Source: an uncultured Sphingomonas sp.
Lineage (GTDB): Bacteria > Pseudomonadota > Alphaproteobacteria > Sphingomonadales > Sphingomonadaceae
NCBI RefSeq assembly: GCF_937871615.1
Contig: NZ_CALMPA010000041.1
Span: forward strand, 1 to 60,120
Reading direction: 5' to 3'
DNA length: 60,120 nt
Part shown: piece after piece, positions 52,904 to 60,120 of the stretch
Layout of the letters: each line of letters starts with the position of its first letter
Position numbering within the stretch: position 1 is the stretch's first letter
Made by a program: the position numbers and the translations under genes
Notes under the pieces: model-generated
Database searches by the model: none
Told to the model about the DNA's origin: nothing
What the model saw: only the letters and a program-made list of their open reading frames with translations

Positions 52904-55495
52904 TCACTCCGCAGCGATCGCGACCTCATCCGATGGGACGAGGTTGCTGACCCACTTTTCGGGATTGTTGGGAAAGGCGATGCGCTCGATCGCTTCGTCC
53001 ATGCTGAGACCTTCAGCGATCAATGCGTCGATCGCCGCGAAGGTCTTCGGGCTCGAGGAGAACAGCGCCGCCGAATAGGGATCGAGCACCAGGCGGCCGA
53101 CCGCCAGCGTGTCGGGCCCTTTGATCATGATATCCGAATATTCGAAGCCGTTACGCTTCAGGGACCGCAGCAGCGCATCGGTATAGTCATCCATCTCGAA
53201 GCGATCGTGCTTCTTGAAATCCGCGATGGTCTCCGGCTTTTGCTGGAGGATCACGAACCAGTCCGAATTCTCCAGCGCTGCGACCGAGCCCGCCGACTTG
53301 TAATAATCGTTCAGCGACTGGGTCGCCGTAACCAGCGACGCACCGTATTTCCGGCAGGTGCGCGCGTAGGTCTCGATGAAGTCCGCCATCGCCCCGCCGC
53401 GCAGCATCTGCCACGCCTCGTCGAGCAGGAGCGCCTTGGGGATCGAGCGGTCGAGCTTGCGCATCATTTGCTGCGACATGAACATGATTGCCGTCAGGAC
53501 GACGCTGCGCAGTTCCTCTCGGGCCGACAGGTCGGAGAGCTCGAAGACCGTGAGCTGGGCGGACAACTCGAACGAAACCTCGCCCTGGAAGAAGCGGCCG
53601 TAGGTGCCGCCGGACGAGAAGGGTCGCATGGCGATCGCAAGGTTCGCGGCCAGCCCATTTCCGGTCGCCTCGAGCGCCTCGATGACGAGATCGATCGAAC
53701 CACGGCTGCCGTGAGCCTCCCAGACCTGGTTGACGGCGCCATCGATCAGCCCGCGCTCGGTATCGTCGAGCAGGTTTATGTGCCGCGACATCTGGTTGAT
53801 GATGGCCTTGAGCATCGCCATGCAGTCGAGGAGATAGTCCTCATCCTCGGCGGCCTGGGCCTCGTCGATCATCGAGAACGGGTTGAGGCAGAAGCCCGAG
53901 CTCATCGTGAATTCGACAAAAGCGCCGCCCTGGAGCTTGGCCGAATGTTCGAACGAGCGACCGTCATCGATCACGACCACGCGGGCCCCGGCCCCGCAGA
54001 GCGAACCGCACAGCTCCTGCAATGCGACCGACTTGCCCGAGCCCGATTTGCCGAAGACCGCTACATTGTGATTGCCGGCGGCATTCTCGAACGGACTCCA
54101 AAAGAATGGCTGCCCCCGGCGGCCGATCAGCAGGAGATGCGGTATGCTCCCGCCGAGATACTCGCCCTGCAGCGGCGCGAGGTTCGCGGCCGTCGTCGTG
54201 AGCAGGGTGCGCATCCGCTTCATGCGCTCGAGGTCCTTCGACAGGCCATTGGCCATCGTCATGGGCATCGCGCACAGGAGGCCCATGACCTGCAGGTAGC
54301 GGTCATCGAGAAGATCCCAGCCCGCAGCACGATAGACCGACTTCAGCACGCGCTCATTGCTGTCGCCCTGGCCCTTCGGCGAAAAGGACGTGACGCTGAA
54401 GAACACCCGCACGAGCTTGCGGCCCTGCCGGATCTCTTCATTGACGTGCCGCCATTCCTGCGACTGTTCGCGCAGCTGCGGCAGGAACCGGGACGACTTA
54501 GAATCGGCCAGGCTGGTGGTGCGCATGAACTTGTAGCTGGCCTTGTTGGTCGACGCCTGCGGATCGGGAAACTCGATGCACAGATTGGTCGACACCGGGC
54601 ACGGCATGCGCAGCTTGTCCGTGAAGATGTCGCCGATCAGCCGCGTGACGTCCCACGGTGCCCAGCGCGTGGGGAGATTGCGCACCGAAAAGGAACGCAC
54701 GTCGAACACGTCGGGGTAAATCTCCCCGATCTCCGGGGCCCCTTTGAGTGTTTTGCCGGTCGGACGGAAACGCTCGGTTCGCAGCAACATCCGATCGGGC
54801 TCGATGTGCAGTTCGATGTCGCGGCGGATCGCCTGGTCAGCGATCGGATCGAGCGGATTGTAGCTGACCGCATCGTCACCAGCGGCGGTCGTCGGCGACG
54901 TGATGTCGTCGATCCAACCGATCAGGGCGACGGGATCCATTTTGCGCGCGGACACGTTGACCGACTGGAGCGCGGAGATCAGGCCATCCATCAATGAGAC
55001 GATCTGCTCGATCGTGATCGAGGAGGAATCCGGGGTGGAATAGGAGATGGCAACGCGGTGATGGCGCAGGCAGAAGGGCGCATCTGCCGACAGGGATTCC
55101 CAGACGCCGTCGGTCAGGAAATCCACCCGGTGCTTGGCCATCCGCTCATAGACGCCCCTCGCCGAGTAGCGCGGCAGATACCATTTCGAGAGCTGCTCAC
55201 CGATGCGCGGCGACATCCATTGATGGATCTGAAGGCAACCCGGCGCCGGAATGCCCTCGGAAAGGAACTGCGCCAGAATTTCGCCCGTGCGCTCGTCAGC
55301 ACCCACCAGCGGCGCGGCCTCAATGACGAACCCGCGCGAAGCGCTGTTGTAGAAGATCCCCGTCTTCGGATCGTAGCTGCGATAGGGAAGCCAGTGCGCC
55401 AGCATCGGAATGGCGAAATCCGGCCGTTGGGCGTCCGGCCGCTTGCTGTCGCCAAAGATGCCAGACAGCATCTCGTCGAGGAAACCGCGCGCCAT
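52904..55495 (-). CDS. traC: Conjugal transfer ATPase TraC (VirB4-like)
   Basis: Cytoplasmic ATPase at the channel base that powers pilus assembly. The protein is 863 aa, usual for F TraC. Walker A GKSGSGKSVAL is near residue 485, followed by VVVIDDGRSFEHSAKLQGG. Walker B-like SIPKALLLDEAWQMLRGG is near 700, followed by TATQSLNDYYKS. It lies 1 bp after traV. Confidence 0.95.
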   Translation of the reverse strand: MARGFLDEMLSGIFGDSKRPDAQRPDFAIPMLAHWLPYRSYDPKTGIFYNSASRGFVIEAAPLVGADERTGEILAQFLSEGIPAPGCLQIHQWMSPRIGEQLSKWYLPRYSARGVYERMAKHRVDFLTDGVWESLSADAPFCLRHHRVAISYSTPDSSSITIEQIVSLMDGLISALQSVNVSARKMDPVALIGWIDDITSPTTAAGDDAVSYNPLDPIADQAIRRDIELHIEPDRMLLRTERFRPTGKTLKGAPEIGEIYPDVFDVRSFSVRNLPTRWAPWDVTRLIGDIFTDKLRMPCPVSTNLCIEFPDPQASTNKASYKFMRTTSLADSKSSRFLPQLREQSQEWRHVNEEIRQGRKLVRVFFSVTSFSPKGQGDSNERVLKSVYRAAGWDLLDDRYLQVMGLLCAMPMTMANGLSKDLERMKRMRTLLTTTAANLAPLQGEYLGGSIPHLLLIGRRGQPFFWSPFENAAGNHNVAVFGKSGSGKSVALQELCGSLCGAGARVVVIDDGRSFEHSAKLQGGAFVEFTMSSGFCLNPFSMIDEAQAAEDEDYLLDCMAMLKAIINQMSRHINLLDDTERGLIDGAVNQVWEAHGSRGSIDLVIEALEATGNGLAANLAIAMRPFSSGGTYGRFFQGEVSFELSAQLTVFELSDLSAREELRSVVLTAIMFMSQQMMRKLDRSIPKALLLDEAWQMLRGGAMADFIETYARTCRKYGASLVTATQSLNDYYKSAGSVAALENSDWFVILQQKPETIADFKKHDRFEMDDYTDALLRSLKRNGFEYSDIMIKGPDTLAVGRLVLDPYSAALFSSSPKTFAAIDALIAEGLSMDEAIERIAFPNNPEKWVSNLVPSDEVAIAAE

Positions 55496-55496
55496 G

Positions 55497-56462
55497 TCAG
55501 TTTTCCTCCGGAATTGCGGCCGGAAAACTCGCCGCGCGCACCGTGGATTGCGCTTTGCCGTCCTGTGCTGGAACCGTGCCCGTGAGTGCCGCCGCCTTCG
55601 CGTCGCTTTCCGCCTGGGCCGCGCGCGACCTATATTCCGGGGACGCCTTCACGCGCGCGGCCGCGTCGGCGCCCACGGCGGTGCTCGGCAAACCGATCGG
55701 CGCCGCAGACTTCGCCTCTGTGGCCGGCGCCACCGGCGCCGCTCCGTCAACGCTGCGGGTTTCCGCACGTCGTTTGGAGGCTTCGGCAGCCGGTTGCGCC
55801 GGATTGAGACCCGTCCTGGGGGCTAGGCGGGCCGCAACATCGTCCTGGATTGCCTTGACCGGGTCGGTTGAGCGGGCACGAGCCGCCGCCACAACCGCTG
55901 GATCAGGAAGATTGGGATCAACGCCGCCGGCCGCACGGTCGGCCAATTCGGCGCGATCGACGGCATCGGCCAGCGAGCTAGGTGTCGCGACCAGCGCCAT
56001 CGCATTGCGATCAGGAATTGCGCTGGCGTTGGCAAGGAGCTGCTGCTGCCATTCGCCGCTTTGGACGACGGCGTGAACCGCCGTCACTTCATGAAGACGA
56101 CCGCGCTCATCGATGTAGGGCTGGAATACGATGCGCAGGACGCGCTCTTGTGTCCGCCGGGCATCGATCTGCGACGTCGATGCCCCCTGTCCCATCGAAG
56201 CAACGCGGGACGACCTGGGCGCCGTGCCGCGGACCCTGCTGTCGCGTGCGGGCGACGGCTCACTGATTGCGCCCTCACCGGCGATCATCGCCAGTGCGCG
56301 ATCGTCGATCGAGGAGGACGGCGCGCAGATGCCGTCCGGCGCCGTGCAGGAGAAACTTCCCTTCACGTTGCTGCCGAAGGTCGCGCAGCCGGAGAGCGCC
56401 GCCAGCGCTGCCATCGCGCACGAGCCCCGCAACGCCAGGGTGCTACGGAATGCCCCCTTCAT
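55497..56462 (-). CDS. traV: TraV-like outer-membrane lipoprotein
   Basis: Core-complex lipoprotein (VirB7-like). The protein is 321 aa, longer than F TraV. The lipobox LAALSGC|A is at about residues 20-26. The family block is GSNVKGSFSCTAPDGICAPS with paired cysteines. The rest is Ala/Arg-rich, with MALVATPSSL and several Pro-Ala stretches. It overlaps the DsbC-like gene by 4 bp and is adjacent to traC. Confidence 0.88.
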   Translation of the reverse strand: MKGAFRSTLALRGSCAMAALAALSGCATFGSNVKGSFSCTAPDGICAPSSSIDDRALAMIAGEGAISEPSPARDSRVRGTAPRSSRVASMGQGASTSQIDARRTQERVLRIVFQPYIDERGRLHEVTAVHAVVQSGEWQQQLLANASAIPDRNAMALVATPSSLADAVDRAELADRAAGGVDPNLPDPAVVAAARARSTDPVKAIQDDVAARLAPRTGLNPAQPAAEASKRRAETRSVDGAAPVAPATEAKSAAPIGLPSTAVGADAAARVKASPEYRSRAAQAESDAKAAALTGTVPAQDGKAQSTVRAASFPAAIPEEN

Positions 56463-57337
56463 GATTGGGCCCCCCGCAGCCAGGCCTCGAGAAACTCCTT
56501 CGGCCGATAGCCTTCGAGAACAGCGCCATCCCCGCGCACGATAATCGGCGTTGCATTGAGGCCGTGTTCGCGGGCAAATCGCTCATTCGCGTCTAGGCCC
56601 TTGGTGTCACAGGACGCGGGTGCCTTGAAGGGCTCGCCGGCATAGGCGGCATGGAGCGCCTGCTCCTGGTTCTTCGAGCAATAGACTCGGTCGGCGATGT
56701 CCCGGCTTCCGAGCACCGAGATCGGCCGCTCGACGACCTTCACATCCATGCCCCGCAGCACGTTCGTGAGCGCCCTGCAGTAGCCGCAGCGGAAGTCCGT
56801 GAAGATGGTGACGCTCTGCTTCGCGGCCCGATTGCCCCAGACTATGGCGCCCTCGGTGGGAAGGCCCGACAGGTTGAGCGCGGCCGGGCGTACTGGCACG
56901 CTCGTCTTGCCGACACCGCGCGCGGGCGCGGTGACATCAGCCTGGTCGCCGTCATCGGTCGCCGCCGCGTTCGCCTTGGCAGCGCCGCCCACCAGCATGT
57001 CCGGATTGATTTCGAGCAGCCGCGCCGCTGTCAGATCCTGGCGGGTCTCCATATCGTAGACCCGGCCGATGATCAGATATCGGGCGCCGCGATTGACGTA
57101 GAAGAGGTTCGCCCCGGATGTGACCTCGCACAATCCCTCGATCTTCTCGCAGTCGAGCTTGGTCAGCGGCGTTTTGGGAAGCCGTGTCTTGAGGAGGAGG
57201 CTGACCTTGGTTTCGTCCTTGCCGGCGACGTCGGCCGCAAGGGCAATGCCCGCGACGCTGAGCGCGGCGGCGGCCGCCACGATCGGCGCGGGACGAGCGA
57301 ACGCACGCAGCTTTCGCAAACGATCAATTGCGGACAT
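56459..57337 (-). CDS. DsbC-like thiol:disulfide isomerase of the transfer operon
   Basis: Periplasmic disulfide isomerase, 292 aa from ATG 57337 (GGAGG 7 bases upstream; a GTG six bases earlier touches the Shine-Dalgarno). A signal segment (IVAAAAALSVAGIALAADVA) is followed by a dimerization-like region (LFYVNRGARYLIIGRVYDME) and the thioredoxin domain with VTIFTDFRCGYCRALTNVL, active site CGYC, and a cis-Pro loop NATPIIVRG. It lies between traB and traV. Its likely clients are TraN, TraU, TraH and TraV. Confidence 0.92.
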   Translation of the reverse strand: MSAIDRLRKLRAFARPAPIVAAAAALSVAGIALAADVAGKDETKVSLLLKTRLPKTPLTKLDCEKIEGLCEVTSGANLFYVNRGARYLIIGRVYDMETRQDLTAARLLEINPDMLVGGAAKANAAATDDGDQADVTAPARGVGKTSVPVRPAALNLSGLPTEGAIVWGNRAAKQSVTIFTDFRCGYCRALTNVLRGMDVKVVERPISVLGSRDIADRVYCSKNQEQALHAAYAGEPFKAPASCDTKGLDANERFAREHGLNATPIIVRGDGAVLEGYRPKEFLEAWLRGAQS

Positions 57338-58664
57338 AGACACCCTCCAGAAAGACGATTTCGACGTCGATGCCGGTCGGCATCTCGATCACGGGTTGGT
57401 ACTGCTCGGCCCGCTCGATCAGATATTTCGAGACGTCCTTGCCCGATTCCGCGGCGCCGCCACCGAGCGCACGCAAGCCGACGCTGCCGAAGTTAGGGGT
57501 ACGGTTGGTGCCCCCCTCCCCGTCGGTGCTGATGCTTGCGAGCGGCTGATTGAACGCCGTGTTGAGGGCATTGCCGCCACCGCTCACCAGCCCGGCCAGG
57601 AAGGCCTGCATGGCGAGTGATCCTTCGCGGCTGACCACACGGCCGCGCACGCCGGTCTTGCCGCCGAACGCGATGAATCCCTTGACCTCGGACACCGCGT
57701 AGCGGCCGCCGGGCTGAGGACAGGTCATCTTCTGGAGTTTAACGTAGACCTTCTCGCTGGAGAGATCGCCGCGCGCGGCGCCATTGATGAGGCAGCCTTC
57801 TATCTTGGTCGTGAGGAGCCGGCCGTTCTGATAGACGGAGCGTGCCGGGCCAGTGATGCGCAACACCACCGGCAAGGGATCGGTCTGGCTGTTCACCCCA
57901 GCACTGGCGTCGACCCCGACGATGACCTTGGCACTCGCAAAGCTGTTCGGCGGCAGATAATTGATGCTGTCGCTGAAAGTGGTCGTTCCCTTGGCGACCC
58001 GCGTCGCATTGCCGGCGTCTGCGGTCTGGAAGCTGACCAGCTTGACCTCGGCAGCACCGCCCATCGGCATCGGACGGCTGCCGGCGGCCCCATTCTGCCC
58101 GTCGGGCCTCTGATACGCCTGCGTCCCGTTCGGGCCGTACATCGCGCCCGGCCCTGTTGAGGGTGCCGGCGCGGGCGTGGCACGCGCCGAGGCCACTTGC
58201 CGCCGAAGCGCTTCATTCTCTTGCTGATAGGCAGAGAGGACGCGCGATCCGTCCGCGCGCATGGCCTGGTTTTCGCCCTTCAGGAGTTCGACCTGTTGCG
58301 AGAGCTGGTCGAGCCGCTGCTGCTGACCGTTGACGGATTTCAGCTGGTTCTCAACCGATTGCATCTGGTTCTCGGAGAGGGCCATCCACTCCTGCTGGTT
58401 GAGGTTCTTGTTGACCATGTCCTTGGTCGACACCTCGACCTTCGCCGTCCCAACATCGCCGCCGTCGCTGGCCTTTTGATCGCCACCGAAAATCCAGAAG
58501 GAGGATCCGACCAGGCCTACGCCGGCGACTCCGGCGAGCAGCATCCGCTGCTTCTTCCTCACGCTTTCGTTTGCGGACAGGTCCGTCGAGATGGGTGAGA
58601 CGCCTTCGCCGTCGCCGCCATCCAGCGGTTCGCGCTTGCGCTTCAGGAAGTCATTCCAGGCCAT
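57324..58664 (-). CDS. traB: Conjugal transfer protein TraB (VirB10-like)
   Basis: Spans the periplasm and links inner and outer membranes. The protein is 446 aa from ATG 58664 (GGGAGG upstream). One membrane helix (LLAGVAGVGLVGSSFWIFGG, about residues 40-60) is followed by a coiled coil (about 90-160: QMQSVENQLKSVNGQQQRLD and LKGENQAMRADGSRVL), a Pro-rich linker (ATPAPAPSTGPGAMYG) and a VirB10-type C-terminal domain (LPPNSFASAKVIVGVDASAG, GKTGVRGRVVSREGSLAMQA). It ends 14 bp into the dsbC start. Confidence 0.94.
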   Translation of the reverse strand: MAWNDFLKRKREPLDGGDGEGVSPISTDLSANESVRKKQRMLLAGVAGVGLVGSSFWIFGGDQKASDGGDVGTAKVEVSTKDMVNKNLNQQEWMALSENQMQSVENQLKSVNGQQQRLDQLSQQVELLKGENQAMRADGSRVLSAYQQENEALRRQVASARATPAPAPSTGPGAMYGPNGTQAYQRPDGQNGAAGSRPMPMGGAAEVKLVSFQTADAGNATRVAKGTTTFSDSINYLPPNSFASAKVIVGVDASAGVNSQTDPLPVVLRITGPARSVYQNGRLLTTKIEGCLINGAARGDLSSEKVYVKLQKMTCPQPGGRYAVSEVKGFIAFGGKTGVRGRVVSREGSLAMQAFLAGLVSGGGNALNTAFNQPLASISTDGEGGTNRTPNFGSVGLRALGGGAAESGKDVSKYLIERAEQYQPVIEMPTGIDVEIVFLEGVYVRN

Positions 58665-58665
58665 G

Positions 58666-59475
58666 TCACTGCCTCCCGGTTTGTGAGACGAGATAGGCCG
58701 TCGTGACCTTCCCAGGATCGAGCTTCGGCTCGGCGATGGACACCGCGAGCGCACTGTTCGGCGCGACCGTCGTTTCGGTCAGGGTGATGGCTTCGGCGCC
58801 GCGATTCTCGATGCGCAGGACGCGGCCAGTCAGCTCCGATCCGCGGTATTCCGCGATCATCTGGACCTTGAGATTGCCGACATAGACGGGCCGCAAGGTG
58901 CGCTGGCGCATCTCGTAGCCATCAGCGACGCTGTTCGAATACATGGCCTGGACCAGCTCGACCGCCGCTTCCTGCGGGCTAGGGGCAGCCGCCAGTTGGG
59001 GCGCGCCGTTCTCGTCCGCCTTGGCCTTTGCGATCGCCGGATTGGAAATGAAGAGCTGGACGGCCTGTTCGCCAGCGATCCGGCAGACGATCTTGTAGAC
59101 GTACCCCCGCTTGCTCGTCGCGAAGAAGGACAGCGCGGGGCGCGCAAAGCCCTCGGGGACCGACAGATAGATGTCCCCGCGCACCGGCTCGTTGACGACG
59201 GAAAAATCGTCCTGCGGGTTGCCGGTCGAGATCTTCGACACTGAGGCGAACTCGTCCTCGACGAGGCTGATCCTCGTCAGGTCCTTTGCCGAGGCGGCGC
59301 AATCCACCTGACTGCCATCAGCCGCCATCACGGTCTGGTCCGCCCACGCCGGGGATACGACGAGCACGAAGCTCACCGCCACCAGCGCGACACCGATCAG
59401 CCGGCTCAAAAGGCAGTAGTAGCGCAACAGGAAGACCGCGCCGGTTGCGGCGCTGCCGATGACGTAGACCGACAT
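58666..59475 (-). CDS. traK: Conjugal transfer protein TraK (secretin-like)
   Basis: Outer-membrane core component (VirB9-like), 269 aa from ATG 59475. The signal segment is LLSRLIGVALVAVSFVLVVS, followed by beta-rich sequence (DIYLSVPEGFARPALSFFAT, GYVYKIVCRIAGEQAVQLFI) and a C-terminal block of the F-type TraK family. The ATG overlaps the traE stop (TGATG). The stop is 1 bp from traB. Confidence 0.9.
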   Translation of the reverse strand: MSVYVIGSAATGAVFLLRYYCLLSRLIGVALVAVSFVLVVSPAWADQTVMAADGSQVDCAASAKDLTRISLVEDEFASVSKISTGNPQDDFSVVNEPVRGDIYLSVPEGFARPALSFFATSKRGYVYKIVCRIAGEQAVQLFISNPAIAKAKADENGAPQLAAAPSPQEAAVELVQAMYSNSVADGYEMRQRTLRPVYVGNLKVQMIAEYRGSELTGRVLRIENRGAEAITLTETTVAPNSALAVSIAEPKLDPGKVTTAYLVSQTGRQ

Positions 59476-60041
59476 CACTGATCCTTTTCCTTGCCGGTCG
59501 CCACCATTCCAAAGCCCACAAGCTTCAGGGACAATCCGGAATATTGCCAATCGAAGCGGAAGGAGCGGCGCTCGCTGGAGACGACCTTGTTGCCCACGAT
59601 GGTGTGCAGGTCGCCGGTGACGGTCGACTGCAGGTTCTTGGTGTCCAGCTCCATCGTCTGGATGGTGAAGAACTGCGCGATGGAAGAGCCGCGCTGCTCG
59701 TTCACGATCTTCATGAGGTCGGCGCGGATCTTGCCCTGCGCGCTTGGCGCGGTGATCTCGAGCACCGACTTCATCCAATATTCGAGGTTGGCCGGGCTGC
59801 GATCGAGCGTCAGGACCGCGGTATCGCGCGTGACCAGCTCCAGATACTGCCGCGACACCCCGGAAGAATTCACAACCAACGGCGACGCCAGGATCGGTTG
59901 CAGGACCACCTCACGGTCGCGGGTGGCGGTGATGAGCCCAAGAAAGGCGCAGAGGGCGCCAAGTACGCCGGCGACGATCACGAGCAGGTTGCGTTGTTTT
60001 AGAACGCGCTGGCTCTGGGCGTGGGTGTAGGAAATCTCCAT
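59475..60041 (-). CDS. traE: Conjugal transfer protein TraE (VirB5/8-like)
   Basis: Inner-membrane protein with a periplasmic domain, 188 aa. It starts MEISYTHAQSQRVLKQRNLL, with a membrane helix LLVIVAGVLGALCAFLGLIT at about residues 19-38. The periplasmic domain has NLEYWMKSVLEITAPSAQGK and QSTVTGDLHTIVGNKVVSSE. It is followed directly by traK (TGATG overlap) and preceded by the end of a gene in the traL position. Confidence 0.93.
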   Translation of the reverse strand: MEISYTHAQSQRVLKQRNLLVIVAGVLGALCAFLGLITATRDREVVLQPILASPLVVNSSGVSRQYLELVTRDTAVLTLDRSPANLEYWMKSVLEITAPSAQGKIRADLMKIVNEQRGSSIAQFFTIQTMELDTKNLQSTVTGDLHTIVGNKVVSSERRSFRFDWQYSGLSLKLVGFGMVATGKEKDQ

Positions 60042-60042
60042 C

Positions 60043-60120
60043 TCAGCCCGCCATCAGCCGAAGATGGCCCAGTCGGCCCCAAGCTGCGATTTTGGCCAAG
60101 TCGGAGAACGTTTTGGGAAC
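60043..60120 (-). CDS. traL: C-terminal end of a tra gene, probably traL
   Basis: Only the last 25 codons plus TGA are inside the window, ending IAAWGRLGHLRLMAG. The gene ends 1 bp before the traE ATG. The canonical order traL-traE-traK-traB makes traL the likely identity, but the visible piece is too short to prove it. It continues beyond 60120. Confidence 0.6.
   Translation of the reverse strand, partial: VPKTFSDLAKIAAWGRLGHLRLMAG

Noticed and set aside
52883-54997. 704-codon antisense frame over traC
   Set aside because: Shadow of the VirB4-like ATPase gene.

Overview
The window is a mosaic accessory segment from a GC-rich alphaproteobacterium. A sphingomonad-type host (Sphingobium, Sphingomonas, Novosphingobium) is my best guess, not proven. 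Two signs point to the class: GTTC-N7-GTTC LexA boxes, and an imuA-imuB-dnaE2 cassette. The backbone is a conjugative element with an F-type (MPF-F) type IV secretion system and a MobF relaxase. The window does not show whether it is a plasmid or an integrative conjugative element.

Layout. (1) 0.15-5.55 kb: resistance block with tetA(G)/tetR(G) and floR, followed by a decayed lysR. These genes sit among two different 3' pieces of a VirD2/IncP-like DUF3363 relaxase, one 34 codons long and one nearly 500 codons long. (2) 5.55-9.32 kb: a Tn3-family tnpR-tnpA module with a res site and one clear 38-bp terminal repeat at its right edge. (3) 9.33-14.1 kb: type I restriction-modification genes hsdRMS, with hsdS cut by the transposon end. 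(4) 14.4-21.9 kb: ssb, a structured non-coding stretch with a promoter, then an RHH protein, TraD and TraI (MobF). (5) 22.1-34.3 kb: an accessory island of defence-like pairs: TIR-like protein plus nuclease, two divergent SRAP genes around a LexA box, an Mrr-like nuclease, two HEPN-motif proteins, a broken GNAT gene, and a DUF4238 protein plus nuclease. (6) 34.6-40.1 kb: imuA-imuB-dnaE2 with its own LexA box. (7) 41.4-60.1 kb: transfer operon on the minus strand, read traL'-E-K-B-dsbC-V-C-orf-trbI-S26 peptidase-W-orf-U-trbC-N-orf-F-H-G.

How it fits together. TraI nicks and unwinds the DNA, TraD docks it, and the minus-strand operon builds the pilus and channel. DsbC-like and TraF proteins with CxxC motifs probably fold cysteine-rich TraN, TraU and TraH. 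SSB, the SOS mutasome and the SRAP proteins all act on single-stranded or damaged DNA, which is what conjugation delivers, and two of these loci carry LexA boxes. The accessory island probably holds defence functions, inferred from domain content and neighbourhood only. The resistance block gives tetracycline and phenicol efflux.
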